From: Betaproteobacteria bacterium
GTDB lineage: Bacteria; Pseudomonadota; Gammaproteobacteria; Burkholderiales; Rhodocyclaceae
DNA: 64,000 nucleotides
Direction: 5' to 3'
NCBI GenBank assembly: GCA_009782565.1
Contig: WRIU01000001.1
Coordinates: forward strand, 62,001-126,000
Shown: positions 51,934-62,159 of the stretch, one piece after another
Numbering within the stretch: the stretch's first letter is position 1
Layout of the letters: each line of letters opens with the position of its first letter
Notes under the pieces: generated by a model
The model's input: the letters and a program-made list of their open reading frames with translations, nothing else
What the model was told of the DNA's origin: nothing
Database searches by the model: none
Program-made: the position numbers and the translations under genes

Positions 51934-54900
51934 CTACCAATTCACCCTGACGCCAATCTTTCCGTTGTAGCCGTGACCCTTGCCGTCGAACCGCTCGTTG
52001 TAAGAAACATTGGCGAACAGCGTGGTTTTGCGGTCGAGTTGCCCGCTCACCCCGACATTGATCTCGCCCCAGGTACCGTTCAGGTTTGACTGGAAGGGCA
52101 TGGGGCCATCTGCGGAGGAGAACTTCGTGACCGTTTTGCCCCGGAACTCGTGCCAGATGTTCGGACGCACCCACATCGTCATCTGCCGCCCGGTATCCCG
52201 CATCCAGGTGCGGCCTAACCGCGCGCCGATTCGCCCCGCAAGCGAGTCCACGTTGTTGAACGTGATCTGCGCTCCGATGTCTTTCGCATCGTTGATGTCA
52301 ACGTACTGATAGATCAGTTGAGCCTGCGGCTCGATGAACCAGCCCTTGTCGAAACGAAACGGCTTGCCGCCTTCAACCGACACGGCAAGGCCAAAGCCGT
52401 CGACATCCAAACGCGGAATATCGTGACTCAGGCTGGTGCTGGTGGCGTCGTAATAGGTTCCCTGCAACACCGTGTCGGTGTACCAGCCACTCTCGCCGAA
52501 GTGAGTCCAGTAGCCGCCCAAGGTGTAGGCGTTGAATTTGTTGGAGCCGCGCACGCCGTCGAAATGGGTGGCGGTTCCGTCGGCGTGGCCATAGGCGAAA
52601 TAGGCGCCGAGATGATTGCGGCTGCCGTCGGGGCGCTCAGAACGATACAGATCATGCCCCACTTGCAGGCCGACGAAGTCGTAATCGTATTTTGGGCCGT
52701 CCTTCCCGTAGATGCCGCGCTTATCGCCGTCGTGCTTGCCGTAGACGCCGAAAACACGGCCCCAGGCACCGGTGTCCGGCGTTTTTTCGTGCAGGTCGCT
52801 ACGGCCACGGATGTCCTCTTCTTCGCCAACCCGCTCATGCAGCGTGCCGATGAGGTTTTGACCATAGAGCAGCGTCATGGGGGGCAGGGCTGTGTAATTC
52901 GAAGTCTCCTCCCGGTAATGCGGAATTTCAGGCGCATCAAGGAGATGCGAGCGCAGATACCAGGAATTTTCATTGGTGGGATTGGCAACAAAGCCGCTAC
53001 GGTACAGGCTGTACTCGTAAGGACCGGCTACCGCCCGACCGGAGAGCGCAAAGGCGTTCGATGCCGTGATACCGCCGTTGATCGCTTCGACCACCAGAAT
53101 GCCGTCGCCGGTAGTCAGCGCGCCGAGGCCATCGACATTCTTTATCCGCAGGAACGAATTGCCGCTCGCCGTACCGCCGTCGATGACGAGCCTGTCCGAA
53201 GGCGAATCGTCCGTGCCAAGAAATGTACTGAGTTCCAGCGTACCACCAGCGCCAACATAGCTGTTGGCCACCGTCAGCGTGGTGTCGGGGTTAGGAGCTG
53301 TTCCATTTGTGATGATGGTGCCAGCGTTCTTGACCTCGTCAATCGTCTGATTGAAACCCGCCAAGTCGAGCTCTGCGCCGCTCTCTATCGTATGTATGGA
53401 ACTCGGGATAAATACATTGGCCTTGCCTGCCACAAGCGCGCCGGCTTTTACGAGCGTATCGCCTGAATAGGCATTGTTGCCGCTCAGGATCAGCGACCCC
53501 GCGCCGGTCTTGATGAGACTGCCTGATCCTGTGATATCGCCTGTTATTGTTGCGGTATTGCCAAACGTGTCAAACGAGCCATCGGTGGTAGCGAGTACCA
53601 CATTGCGGCTGAGTGTGATGTCCGGCGCGCCAAATCGCAGTGTGGGCTGAGCGGCACCGATAGCCCCTGAGCTATCAAAGGTGAGGGGGTTGGTGTCGAC
53701 GCCAAGATTGCTGTTCGCCGAAATCTGCAAGACGCCCTGCTCGATCGTCCAAGGCGTCGGCTGTACGGGCGATCCTGTCAGCGCCCAGACGCTGTTTCCG
53801 GTTTTCAAGAATGTGGAGAAACCCTGATACTGCACGTTGGCGCCAAGGATACCGATATTCGACACGTCAAATGTTGCGCTCCCTGAGCCGCCGAGCGCCA
53901 ATGTGCTGCTTTCCGACTCGACAACGACATTGCCGTTCATGATGAAACCGGGACCCAATTCCAGATAGTTGGCGCCCTTGGTAAATGTGATCGCATTCGC
54001 CTGTACCGTGCCGCTGCCGTCGAACCCGCCACTGATGGTTCCGCTGGTGTAGACATGCAAATCGGAACCGTAAATCCCCTCGCCGCCATTGCCGTGTGCG
54101 CCCTTTGAAAGATCCAGGCTGGTTCCTCCTTTGCCACCGGTAATCTCCGCACCGGCGTCATTGATGATCGTCATGTTTTCGGCGTAGATACCCCACCCGC
54201 CGGGGCCGCCCCCTCGGAGGACTGGATTTGCCTTGTCGCCGGCTGTTCCAGTGCCACCCTCGCCGCCAATGATCCTGCCTTTGTTGATGATGGACGAATC
54301 CGACTGTGCATCTTTAATATACACACCGTCTCCACCGTAGCCCCCCTTCAAATACGTATAAGCATCATCGGGGCCACGAGCGCCACCATCGCCACCAGTT
54401 CCTCCCTGGATGAGGCCAGTGTTGATAATGGAAATGCCAACGTCGCTACCCCAAACGCCGTCTCCACCTATACCCGCAAGATTCCAGGTGTCGGGGTCTG
54501 CGTTACCGGCACGCCCTCCCAGAACCGTTCCCGAATTAACCAGCGTATTACCGGAACTGGATTCCAGAAAAACAATGCCGTTTCCGCCGCTTCCACTTTC
54601 CGCGAAGGCGGTTATTTTTGAACTCGAATGCCCGCTATCGCCGCCGCGTCCGCCTTCGATTGTGCCGGAGTTTGTCACCGTGTTGCCATCACTGGAAACA
54701 AACAGACCGTTCCCACCGGTACCACCCTCGCCGACGGAACCATTAACGGAATTTCCCCCTTCTCCACCGCTGCCGCCCTTGATCGTTCCCGCGTTATCAA
54801 AAATGACAGGATTGGTTTCTATGACTACGCCGTAGCCGCCCGCGCCGCCGCCACCGCCTCCGCCAGAGCTTGCTCCGTTTCCGCCATTCCCGCCGTTGCC

Positions 54901-55407
54901 TCCTTGGATCGTGCTCGTGCTATTGTTGGTCGCATTGGCATCTACCATCCTGCCGTGCGCCCCGCCGCCGCCGCCACCGCCTCCTAAACCACTGGAACCG
55001 TTGCCGCCGGGATCGCCATTGGCCGAAGGGACAGCACCACCTAAGCCTCCAACACCACCAGCACCGAAAGCATTTCCACCGTTACCGCCAGTCGTGCCAG
55101 CACCGCCGCCGCCGCCTGCCATGTTGCCCGCATTACCATTTGCGCCGGGTGTACCAAGGTTGGTTGGGTTACTCTGACCGCCTGTGCTCTCTGTACCAGT
55201 ATTCGGAACCCCGCCTCCATAGCCACCGCAGCCTTGTGGCTGCTCATTTGCTACGCGGGCACTGCCATCATTGCAAGCCGCCTGAGCCATCGCCAATTCC
55301 GGCGTTAGCAGCACCGCAAACAGAGCAATGGCGGAAAGGCTGAACGTAGCTGTCGCTGCTGTCTTGATGCGCCTTATGTCGCCCACTATTTCGTTCTTCT
55401 TACCCAT
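51934..55407 (-). CDS. Autotransporter with glycine-rich passenger
   Basis: A 1157-residue type V secreted protein. An extended signal peptide (residues 1 to about 40, ends ELAMAQA) is followed by a glycine/asparagine-rich passenger of about 450 residues with repeated TIxGGxGGxGG patterns. A PATR-like stretch (GSLIKTGAGSLILSGNNAYSGDTLV) follows. The C-terminal beta-barrel of about 280 residues ends in VRVNW, with the terminal aromatic needed for assembly. The passenger is probably surface-exposed and may bind host or matrix. An AGGAGG six bases before the ATG at 55407 supports the start. Confidence 0.9.
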   Translation of the reverse strand: MGKKNEIVGDIRRIKTAATATFSLSAIALFAVLLTPELAMAQAACNDGSARVANEQPQGCGGYGGGVPNTGTESTGGQSNPTNLGTPGANGNAGNMAGGGGGAGTTGGNGGNAFGAGGVGGLGGAVPSANGDPGGNGSSGLGGGGGGGGAHGRMVDANATNNSTSTIQGGNGGNGGNGASSGGGGGGGAGGYGVVIETNPVIFDNAGTIKGGSGGEGGNSVNGSVGEGGTGGNGLFVSSDGNTVTNSGTIEGGRGGDSGHSSSKITAFAESGSGGNGIVFLESSSGNTLVNSGTVLGGRAGNADPDTWNLAGIGGDGVWGSDVGISIINTGLIQGGTGGDGGARGPDDAYTYLKGGYGGDGVYIKDAQSDSSIINKGRIIGGEGGTGTAGDKANPVLRGGGPGGWGIYAENMTIINDAGAEITGGKGGTSLDLSKGAHGNGGEGIYGSDLHVYTSGTISGGFDGSGTVQANAITFTKGANYLELGPGFIMNGNVVVESESSTLALGGSGSATFDVSNIGILGANVQYQGFSTFLKTGNSVWALTGSPVQPTPWTIEQGVLQISANSNLGVDTNPLTFDSSGAIGAAQPTLRFGAPDITLSRNVVLATTDGSFDTFGNTATITGDITGSGSLIKTGAGSLILSGNNAYSGDTLVKAGALVAGKANVFIPSSIHTIESGAELDLAGFNQTIDEVKNAGTIITNGTAPNPDTTLTVANSYVGAGGTLELSTFLGTDDSPSDRLVIDGGTASGNSFLRIKNVDGLGALTTGDGILVVEAINGGITASNAFALSGRAVAGPYEYSLYRSGFVANPTNENSWYLRSHLLDAPEIPHYREETSNYTALPPMTLLYGQNLIGTLHERVGEEEDIRGRSDLHEKTPDTGAWGRVFGVYGKHDGDKRGIYGKDGPKYDYDFVGLQVGHDLYRSERPDGSRNHLGAYFAYGHADGTATHFDGVRGSNKFNAYTLGGYWTHFGESGWYTDTVLQGTYYDATSTSLSHDIPRLDVDGFGLAVSVEGGKPFRFDKGWFIEPQAQLIYQYVDINDAKDIGAQITFNNVDSLAGRIGARLGRTWMRDTGRQMTMWVRPNIWHEFRGKTVTKFSSADGPMPFQSNLNGTWGEINVGVSGQLDRKTTLFANVSYNERFDGKGHGYNGKIGVRVNW

Positions 55408-55748
55408 TTCTGTCCTCCTGTCCATAAAACCTGAACGATCGGAAGCAAGGTCAGAGAAACGTCCAGGCACCTGATGGCGATGCTATCGCCCACCCATTTA
55501 CGATTGATGAGAAGTATTACCTATTGCTCATTATTTGATACGCATAGTAATCAAAGACGGGCAATAAGGTGATGTTCAGTCCGGGCTGTGCTTGCTGTCC
55601 CCTCAACACTCTCCACGATATTTGGGGTTCGCTTGTGTGACCATTTCGTGACAGAATCCTTTAATATCTGGCCGTTTTCTATCAATTCTGTGCAGAATCT
55701 TATAACGTAAGTTATTGATTTTATTGTAAAACCGCTTTACAAACAGCC
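55408..55748. other. Upstream region of the autotransporter gene
   Basis: About 340 bp without a convincing gene. It is more AT-rich than the neighbours and should hold the autotransporter promoter on the minus strand. No strong -35/-10 pair was found. Confidence 0.4.
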
Positions 55749-55791
55749 CTTGCAAGGTGAATGTAGGCGGTTCGAGCCCATCAGCACCATA
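55749..55791 (+). repeat. 3' half of a tRNA-Thr (GGT-like) remnant
   Basis: The sequence CCCTTG...AAGG, then a T-arm with GGTTCGAGCC and an acceptor ending ATCAGCACCA, aligns with the part of tRNA-Thr(GGT) from the anticodon loop to CCA. The 5' half is missing. Such fragments are left where an integrase used a tRNA gene as its site. Confidence 0.6.
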
Positions 55792-55792
55792 A

Positions 55793-55822
55793 AAAGGGTT
55801 ATGGGGACGTAGCCCTTTTTAA
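55793..55822 (+). terminator. Terminator after the tRNA remnant
   Basis: AAAAAGGG (55793-55800) pairs with CCCTTTTT (55815-55822). It may be the original terminator of the lost tRNA gene. Confidence 0.7.
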
Positions 55823-55875
55823 ATTTTTGCTGGGCAGCGCATGATGGGATTCAGGTTCAATTTTTTTAGTCAAAC

Positions 55876-58086
55876 ATGTCGGAATTTATGAATATGATGA
55901 AACCGTATTTTGTAAGAACCATAATCTACGCGGTTCTGCGCGTCTTGCTGCGCGTCCTGACCCGGCTGCTCTTTCGCGTACGGGTACGGGGGAGGGGGGA
56001 AGCCCTGGCAGCGGGGAATGGACAGCATTCGCGCCTGCTGGTGATCGCCAACCATGAGTCCTTTCTCGACGGCATCCTGCTGGGGCTGTTCCTGCCGGTC
56101 GAAAAACCGGTGTTCGTTGTGCACCCTGAATACGTGAAACGCCCGCTCTTGCGGTTCGTTTTGAATGTATTGGCCGATTACTTGGTGATTGATCCAAGCA
56201 ATCCGATGGCGATGAAACACATCATCCGGCTGCTCGAATCCGGGCGTCCGGTCGTGATTTTCCCGGAAGGCCGGATCACCTCGACCGGGGCGCTGATGAA
56301 GGTCTATGAAGGCCCCGCTTTTGTGGCAGCAAAAACCGGTGCGACCTTGCTGCCGGTGCGGCTGGACGGGTTGAGCCGCAGTTATTTTTCAAAAATGGCC
56401 CACTGGCCGCGAAAACTTTTTCCGCGCATCACGCTCACGATACTGCCACCTACGACGCTGCCGATGCCGGAAGCCCACAATGCCAAGGTGCGCCATCACA
56501 AACTGGGTGAGGCCCTGCGCCGCCTGATGTTGGAAATGGCGTTGGTGGGATCGTATCAGTGCACTCTTTATGGTGCGCTATGCGACGCGATCAGGATTCA
56601 TGGCCGCCGCCGCTACATTGTGGAAGACATCAAGCAGGTGGAATACACCTATCATGACCTGCTGAAAATGTCTCTCACCTTTGGGCGGTTGTTTGAACGC
56701 TTCACCGAACCCGGCGAAAAAGTGGGTCTATTCCTGCCTAACATGGCATCGACCCTCGGTCTTCTCATTGGCCTCGGCGCATTCGGGAGAGTCCCGGCGA
56801 TGCTCAATCACACGGCGGGCGTCAATGGATTACAGGTTGCATGCAATGCGGCCTGTATCCGCACCCTGATTACCTCGCGCGCCTTCGTCGAGCAGGCGAA
56901 GCTTGCCGATAAACTCGCCGCCTTGCAGGGGTTGGAGCGCATCGTCTATCTCGAAGACCTGCACGAGGGGATGACTTTCCGCGACAAGCTCTGGCTGATG
57001 GGGTGGGCGCTATGGTTCCCGCGCCAGGTGGAAGCCAAGGCAAGCCCTGAGGATGCGGCAGTGGTGCTCTTCACTTCGGGTTCCGAGGGCAAGCCCAAGG
57101 GGGTGGTGCTCTCGCACCGCGCCGTCCTCGCCAACGTCGCGCAATTCCGCGCCGCCATCGGTTTCACGCACGATGACCGCGTATTGAACGTGCTTCCCAT
57201 TTTTCACTCTTTCGGTCTCACTACAGGGACGCTGTCACCGCTCCTTTCAGGCGCGAGCGTTTTTCTGTACCCCTCGCCGCTGCATTACCGGGTGATTCCG
57301 GAACTGGCCTACGACCGCGCCTGTACAGTGTTGCTCGGTACAAACACCTTCCTCGGCAATTACGCACGTTTCGCGCACCCCTACGATTTCTACCGCTTTC
57401 GCTTTGTCATCTCTGGCGCGGAAAAGCTCTCCGCCGCAGTGCGCGAGCAGTGGTTTGAGAAGTTCGGCGTCCGCATCCTGGAAGGGTACGGCGCGACCGA
57501 AACCGCGCCAGTCATCACAATCAACAGCCCGATGGCCTACCGCAGCGGAACCGTGGGTCAGTTCCTGTCTGGCATCGAACACCGGCTGCAACCCGTGCCC
57601 GGCATTGAGCGCGGCGGGGTGCTGCATGTGCGTGGTCCCAACGTGATGAGCGGCTATCTGAGGGCGGACAACCCTGGCGTGCTGCAAGCGCCCGCTTCGA
57701 GCGAGGGGCCGGGCTGGTACGAAACGGGGGACATCGTCGAGGTCGATAGCGACGGTTTCGTACACATCGTTGGGCGGGTCAAGCGTTTCGCCAAGGTCGC
57801 CGGTGAGATGGTGAGCCTGGAGGCGGTGGAAAAATTGGCGCAGACAGCTTCTCCCAATGAGTTTCACGCTGCTTCCAGCCAGCCCGACGCGGGCAAGGGC
57901 GAGGCGCTGGTACTCTTTACCACCGATGGGCGCCTCGACCGTGCGGCCTTGCAGAAAGCGGCGCAACAACTGGGGTTTTCTGAATTATCTATTCCGAAGA
58001 AAGTCGTGCGGGTGGATGAGTTGCCGCTCCTTGGGACGGGCAAAATGGACTACGTTACCCTGCAGCGCATGGCGGAAGAAGCTTGA
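55876..58086 (+). CDS. aas: Bifunctional acyltransferase / acyl-ACP synthetase (Aas-like)
   Basis: A 736-residue protein. Residues about 15-215 form a PlsC-type acyltransferase (NHESFLDG, then FPEGRIT). Residues about 230-736 form an AMP-dependent synthetase with the P-loop LFTSGSEGKPKGVVLSH, then EGYGATETAP and the C-terminal Lys in GTGKMDY. Aas re-acylates 2-acyl-lysophospholipids in the inner membrane. The LplT-type transporter often fused or adjacent is not here. The start is the ATG at 55876. Confidence 0.9.
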   Translation: MSEFMNMMKPYFVRTIIYAVLRVLLRVLTRLLFRVRVRGRGEALAAGNGQHSRLLVIANHESFLDGILLGLFLPVEKPVFVVHPEYVKRPLLRFVLNVLADYLVIDPSNPMAMKHIIRLLESGRPVVIFPEGRITSTGALMKVYEGPAFVAAKTGATLLPVRLDGLSRSYFSKMAHWPRKLFPRITLTILPPTTLPMPEAHNAKVRHHKLGEALRRLMLEMALVGSYQCTLYGALCDAIRIHGRRRYIVEDIKQVEYTYHDLLKMSLTFGRLFERFTEPGEKVGLFLPNMASTLGLLIGLGAFGRVPAMLNHTAGVNGLQVACNAACIRTLITSRAFVEQAKLADKLAALQGLERIVYLEDLHEGMTFRDKLWLMGWALWFPRQVEAKASPEDAAVVLFTSGSEGKPKGVVLSHRAVLANVAQFRAAIGFTHDDRVLNVLPIFHSFGLTTGTLSPLLSGASVFLYPSPLHYRVIPELAYDRACTVLLGTNTFLGNYARFAHPYDFYRFRFVISGAEKLSAAVREQWFEKFGVRILEGYGATETAPVITINSPMAYRSGTVGQFLSGIEHRLQPVPGIERGGVLHVRGPNVMSGYLRADNPGVLQAPASSEGPGWYETGDIVEVDSDGFVHIVGRVKRFAKVAGEMVSLEAVEKLAQTASPNEFHAASSQPDAGKGEALVLFTTDGRLDRAALQKAAQQLGFSELSIPKKVVRVDELPLLGTGKMDYVTLQRMAEEA

Positions 58087-58114
58087 TGAGCGACAGTGCC
58101 CAGTCGAAAACGCT

Positions 58115-58804
58115 CTAAGACGAGGAACGATACCTGGTCGGGTCGGTGATATTCGCGGCCATGAAACCGGCGCGGCGCAAGCGGCATGCGTCGCAGTGGC
58201 CGCAGGCCTGTCCCTCGTCGTCTGCCTGGTAGCATGAAACGGTCAAACCGTAATCAACCCCCAGGGCGGTTCCCTGGAGGATGATTTCAGCTTTGGAAAG
58301 CTCAATCAGCGGCGCGTGGATGGATACCGGACGGCCTTCGATGCCCGCCTTGGTGGCGAGCCTGGCCATTGCCTGGAAAGCCGCGATGAATTCCGGTCTG
58401 CAATCGGGATATCCGGAATAATCTACGGCGTTGACCCCGATGAAAATGTCGCTCGCGCCAAGTGCCTCAGCCCAGGCCAGCGCCATCGACAGCATGACGG
58501 TATTGCGGGCAGGGACGTAGGTAATGGGGATACCGCCGTCTTCACTGTCTTCCGGGATGGCGATAGCGGGGTCGGTGAGAGCAGAACCGCCGAACTGACC
58601 GAGATCGACATGTGCCAGACGATGCTCATGCGCGCCCAGAGCGGCGGCGATACGGTGCGCGGCGGCAATTTCAGCGGCGTGGCGTTGCCCATAGGCGACC
58701 GACAAGGCATGGCACTCGAAACCTTGCTGCCGGGCAAGCGCGAGGCAGGTTGCGGAATCAAGCCCCCCTGAGAGCAGGATGACGGCGCGTGGTATGGAAT
58801 ACAT
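58115..58804 (-). CDS. queC: 7-cyano-7-deazaguanine synthase QueC
   Basis: A 229-residue queuosine-pathway enzyme that makes preQ0 from 7-carboxy-7-deazaguanine and ammonia with ATP. PP-loop SGGLDSATC is at residues 10-18. Zinc ligands are in [22 protein letters not shown]. The ATG at 58804 starts [17 protein letters not shown]. It lies 7 bp after queE. Confidence 0.96.
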   Translation of the reverse strand: MYSIPRAVILLSGGLDSATCLALARQQGFECHALSVAYGQRHAAEIAAAHRIAAALGAHEHRLAHVDLGQFGGSALTDPAIAIPEDSEDGGIPITYVPARNTVMLSMALAWAEALGASDIFIGVNAVDYSGYPDCRPEFIAAFQAMARLATKAGIEGRPVSIHAPLIELSKAEIILQGTALGVDYGLTVSCYQADDEGQACGHCDACRLRRAGFMAANITDPTRYRSSS

Positions 58805-58811
58805 GGTGCGG

Positions 58812-59468
58812 CTAATGCCCCCTGGAGTTTTTCCACAGCACTTTATGTAGCTGAAGCTGGAAGCGTACCGGGAGGCGGTCGCGCACAATCCATTCAGCCA
58901 GGCGCACAGGGTCCAGCCGGTCGGCGACCGACGAGAACAATACCGGGCAACGCTCTGCCAGGCACAGGGAGGAGAGTTGTTGGCGCGCCCACAGGTAGTC
59001 GTTTTCGTCAGCAATGACGATTTTTATTTCGTCCTGTGCGTTCAGGAGTGCAATGTTCTCAAAGTGGTTGCGTTCGCACTCGCCCGAACCGGGAGCCTTG
59101 AGATCGACGATCCGGGAGACTCTCTGGTCGATACCGCCAATGTCGAACGCGCCGCTGGTTTCCATTGAGACTGAATAACCGGCATCGCACAGGGCGGTGA
59201 GCAATGCCGGACAGCCCGCCTGGGCGAGCGGCTCGCCGCCTGTCACGCAGACGTAATGCAGCGCATGTTCGGCGACGTCGTCAAGTATCGTTTCCAGGTT
59301 GAGGTCTTCTCCGCCTTGAAAGGCGTATTTGGTATCGCACCAGATGCAACGCAAGGGGCAGCCGGTCAGGCGCACGAACACCGTAGGCAGCCCCACCCGC
59401 GTCGACTCCCCCTGCAAGGAGGCGAAAATTTCGGAAACGCGCAGTACCCGGTTTTGCCCAGGGGGCAT
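58812..59468 (-). CDS. queE: 7-carboxy-7-deazaguanine synthase QueE
   Basis: A 218-residue radical SAM enzyme for the step before QueC. The cluster-binding CxxxCxxC is in [13 protein letters not shown]. The N-terminal [24 protein letters not shown] is typical of QueE. Short 3-bp gap to the upstream cpoB stop. Clustered with queC and the tol-pal genes as in many proteobacteria. Confidence 0.95.
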   Translation of the reverse strand: MPPGQNRVLRVSEIFASLQGESTRVGLPTVFVRLTGCPLRCIWCDTKYAFQGGEDLNLETILDDVAEHALHYVCVTGGEPLAQAGCPALLTALCDAGYSVSMETSGAFDIGGIDQRVSRIVDLKAPGSGECERNHFENIALLNAQDEIKIVIADENDYLWARQQLSSLCLAERCPVLFSSVADRLDPVRLAEWIVRDRLPVRFQLQLHKVLWKNSRGH

Positions 59469-59471
59469 CGT

Positions 59472-60179
59472 TCAACGCGCCAGATGTTGCTTGGCTGTTT
59501 TGGCCGCGTTGGATGAAGGATAGCGGTCGATCAGGGATTGCAGCGTCTTCTGGGCATTGCGCCGGTCATTGATGGCAAGCTGTCCATTGGCCAGGCCAAG
59601 CATGGCATCGGGCGCAACCGTGCTCTTGGGCCAGCGTCCAAGTACGGTGTTGAAGTGCTTATTGGCGGCTGCAATGTTTTTGGTTTGCAAGGCAGCGGTT
59701 CCAGCCCAAAAATGGGCTTCGGGCAAGTTGTCGCTATCCGGGTGGCTGTCGATGAAGGTATTGAGTTCAGTGAGAGCCTCAGAGGCCCGGCCTTCTTTCA
59801 GGAAACCGAGCGCTGCCTCGTAACTGCCACCGCTTGCACGATTCGCTTGGGCCGCAGCGGCGTTTTGTGCGTTCGTTTCAAACTGACGCATCCGATTGTC
59901 GAGGTCGATGTAAAAGTCGCGCTGCCGGCTCTTGAGCGACTCGATTTCGTTGAGCAAAACCTCAACCTGCCCGCGCAGGCGGGCAATTTCGGCGCGCATC
60001 TCCTCGTTTTGGTTGGCCAGCTCGAATTGGGCATTGCTGAGGGTTTCGAGCCGGCCATTGATCTCCTGTTTCATGTTGTTGATCTGCTGGCGGGCTTCTG
60101 CGTCATCGAACAGACCCGCTTGCGCGGGTCCGGCCAGGAAAAGCGCGGCAAAAGCCGCCAGGGACAGGAGATGTTTCAT
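59472..60179 (-). CDS. cpoB: Cell division coordinator CpoB (YbgF)
   Basis: A 235-residue periplasmic protein. A signal peptide (ends GPAQA) precedes a coiled coil (INNMKQEINGRLETLSNAQ to ESLKSRQRDFYIDL), then TPR repeats (YEAALGFLKEGRASEALTEL to AQKTLQSLIDRYPSSNAAKTAKQHLAR). It couples peptidoglycan synthesis by PBP1B with outer-membrane constriction by Tol-Pal. Gap of 3 bp after pal. Confidence 0.95.
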   Translation of the reverse strand: MKHLLSLAAFAALFLAGPAQAGLFDDAEARQQINNMKQEINGRLETLSNAQFELANQNEEMRAEIARLRGQVEVLLNEIESLKSRQRDFYIDLDNRMRQFETNAQNAAAAQANRASGGSYEAALGFLKEGRASEALTELNTFIDSHPDSDNLPEAHFWAGTAALQTKNIAAANKHFNTVLGRWPKSTVAPDAMLGLANGQLAINDRRNAQKTLQSLIDRYPSSNAAKTAKQHLAR

Positions 60180-60182
60180 TGC

Positions 60183-60689
60183 TTACCTTAAATAGACAAA
60201 ATCGCCACGACGGTTTTCAGCGTAGCACGTTTCCGTGGAGGTTGTGCAGCGCGGATGTTCCTTGCCCAGGCTGACCGCTTCGATCTGCACGTCGTTCGCG
60301 CCCTGTAGCCTCAAGGCGCGGCGCACGGCTTCAGCGCGCTTCTGGCCGAGAGCGAGATTGTACTCGCGGCTGCCGCGTTCGTCTGCGTTGCCCTGGATGG
60401 TTACTTTACGGACGGGCTGTTGGGACAGAAGCTTGGCATGGGCTTCGATCACCGAGCGGGCATCGGAACGAATGACATAGCTGTCGTAATCGAAGAACAC
60501 GCTGTTTTTGGAAGGATCGGTGGCCCAGGAAGGAAGGCCGCTGGTGTTGCTTTGCGGTGGTACGTTCACAGTTTTGACGTTCGTATTTTGCGCGTTTGCT
60601 GCATCGTCCGCAGCGGTCTCTTGTGTATCGGTGGTTCCACATCCAGCAAGCGCGAAAACTAACAAGGAAGGAAGTAAAAGTTTCTTCAT
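60183..60689 (-). CDS. pal: Peptidoglycan-associated lipoprotein Pal
   Basis: A 168-residue outer-membrane lipoprotein. The lipobox LAGC lies near residue 17, and the OmpA-like peptidoglycan-binding domain has TIQGNADERGSREYNLALGQKRAEAVRRAL. It binds TolB and anchors the outer membrane during division. Confidence 0.97.
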   Translation of the reverse strand: MKKLLLPSLLVFALAGCGTTDTQETAADDAANAQNTNVKTVNVPPQSNTSGLPSWATDPSKNSVFFDYDSYVIRSDARSVIEAHAKLLSQQPVRKVTIQGNADERGSREYNLALGQKRAEAVRRALRLQGANDVQIEAVSLGKEHPRCTTSTETCYAENRRGDFVYLR

Positions 60690-60737
60690 GGCGATGTCTC
60701 CGGTGAGTGAAAAAAACGGATTGAAAGGACAGGAAAG

Positions 60738-62063
60738 CTACTTTTGCATCGGGCCCCAGGCAGGTTCCCGCACATCAGCGGCCTGTATCGAAAGATGCTG
60801 CTTGACCCGGCCATCGGCAGATACTGCCGCCAGCATGCCTTTGCCTCCGGCTACGGTGGCGTAGAGGATCATGTTGCTGTTGGGGGCAAAACTGGGCGAT
60901 TCGTCGCGCGACGAATCAGTGAGTATCGTAGTCTGGCGGCTGGCCAATTCCTGTACGGCAACCCGGAAGTGCCCGTCGTGGCGAGTCATGAAAGCCAGCC
61001 TCTTGCCATCCAGGGAGGGGCGTGGCGTAACGTTGTAGCTGCCTTCAAACGTGATGCGCTCGACGCTGCCACTGGCAACATTGAGCCGATAGATTTGCGG
61101 GTCGCCGCTGCGGTCGGAGGTGAAATAAATGAATTGCCCATCGGGCGACCATGCCGGTTCGGTGTCGATGCCGGAGGATGTCATCAACCGGCGCGCGCCG
61201 GAGCCATCGGCGTTGATGAGGTAAATTTGCGATAAACCGTCCTTGGTGAGAACCACCGCGAGCCGCCGACCATCCGGCGCCCAGGATGGCGCGGAGTTGG
61301 AACCCTTGAAATTGGCCAGTACCCTTCGCTGGCCGGTGGCGAGCGTGTGGACATAGATGACAGGCTTTTGAGCCTCGAACGAGACGTAGGCAAGCTGCTG
61401 CCCGTTTGGCGACCAGGATGGTGAGATGATTGATTCGGGGGAGCGTAACGCCGGTTGGGCGTTCATGCCGTCGGAGTCGGCGATGTGCAGTTCGTAGCGC
61501 TTGTTGTTCTTGACCACGTAAGCAATGCGCGTGGCGAAATATCCTGGTATGCCGGTGAGTTTCTCGTAGATGAAATCGGCGATCTGGTGGGCGGTCATGC
61601 GATATTGTGCTGGCGGCATACGCAATACCAGTCCACCTAGTTCGGGTTTTGCGTCCGCGCGGGTCGCGTCAAAGAGACGGATGCGAATCTCGTAATTTCC
61701 ATTGGATGAGGCAACGACCGTGGCGGCCAGTACCGCGTCGGCTCCTCGTGCAGCCATTGCAGCGAGATCGGGGACTTTGGATTCCGGCAAGGTCATGGGG
61801 GAGATGTCGACGAGCTTGAACAAGCCGCTGCGTTCGAGATCTGCGCGCACGATTTCGGAGACGGAATTCGGTAGGCGGCCTTCGTTCTCGAAGACTGGGA
61901 CGATGACCGGGAAAAGCCGTCCGCCGGAGCCCATGACCGTAATATCGAGCGTGTCTTGTGCATGTGCGCCCACAGCCAGACAGGTCAGAAGAAGGGCGCA
62001 TGTCGACCGGAAAAAGCTACCGAAAACGAGGCGAATACGGGAAGTGATGACGATCTTATCCAT
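60738..62063 (-). CDS. tolB: Tol-Pal system protein TolB
   Basis: A 441-residue periplasmic beta-propeller. A signal peptide (ends VGAHAQD) precedes an N-terminal TolA-binding part and WD40-like repeats with SPDGQ or APDGR turns (AWSPDGQFIYFTSDRSGDPQIY). The ATG at 62063 begins the signal sequence. A frame extension to 62117 adds a non-signal stretch. A 96-bp gap to tolA may hold its own promoter. Confidence 0.96.
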   Translation of the reverse strand: MDKIVITSRIRLVFGSFFRSTCALLLTCLAVGAHAQDTLDITVMGSGGRLFPVIVPVFENEGRLPNSVSEIVRADLERSGLFKLVDISPMTLPESKVPDLAAMAARGADAVLAATVVASSNGNYEIRIRLFDATRADAKPELGGLVLRMPPAQYRMTAHQIADFIYEKLTGIPGYFATRIAYVVKNNKRYELHIADSDGMNAQPALRSPESIISPSWSPNGQQLAYVSFEAQKPVIYVHTLATGQRRVLANFKGSNSAPSWAPDGRRLAVVLTKDGLSQIYLINADGSGARRLMTSSGIDTEPAWSPDGQFIYFTSDRSGDPQIYRLNVASGSVERITFEGSYNVTPRPSLDGKRLAFMTRHDGHFRVAVQELASRQTTILTDSSRDESPSFAPNSNMILYATVAGGKGMLAAVSADGRVKQHLSIQAADVREPAWGPMQK

Positions 62064-62159
62064 AGCGCAATGTGTGAGAAATTGACGAATTATACTCAAA
62101 ATATGTATTTTGAACACATGTCCGGGTTTTATCCCCCTGATAAATGATAAAAAAACATT

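Noticed and set aside
52318..53466. 382-codon plus-strand frame opposite the autotransporter
   Set aside because: Shadow of the barrel-coding region, no motif.
55711..55745. Sigma-70 promoter before the tRNA remnant
   Set aside because: TTGATT with TACACA at 17 bp matches only three of six -10 bases. Too weak to report.
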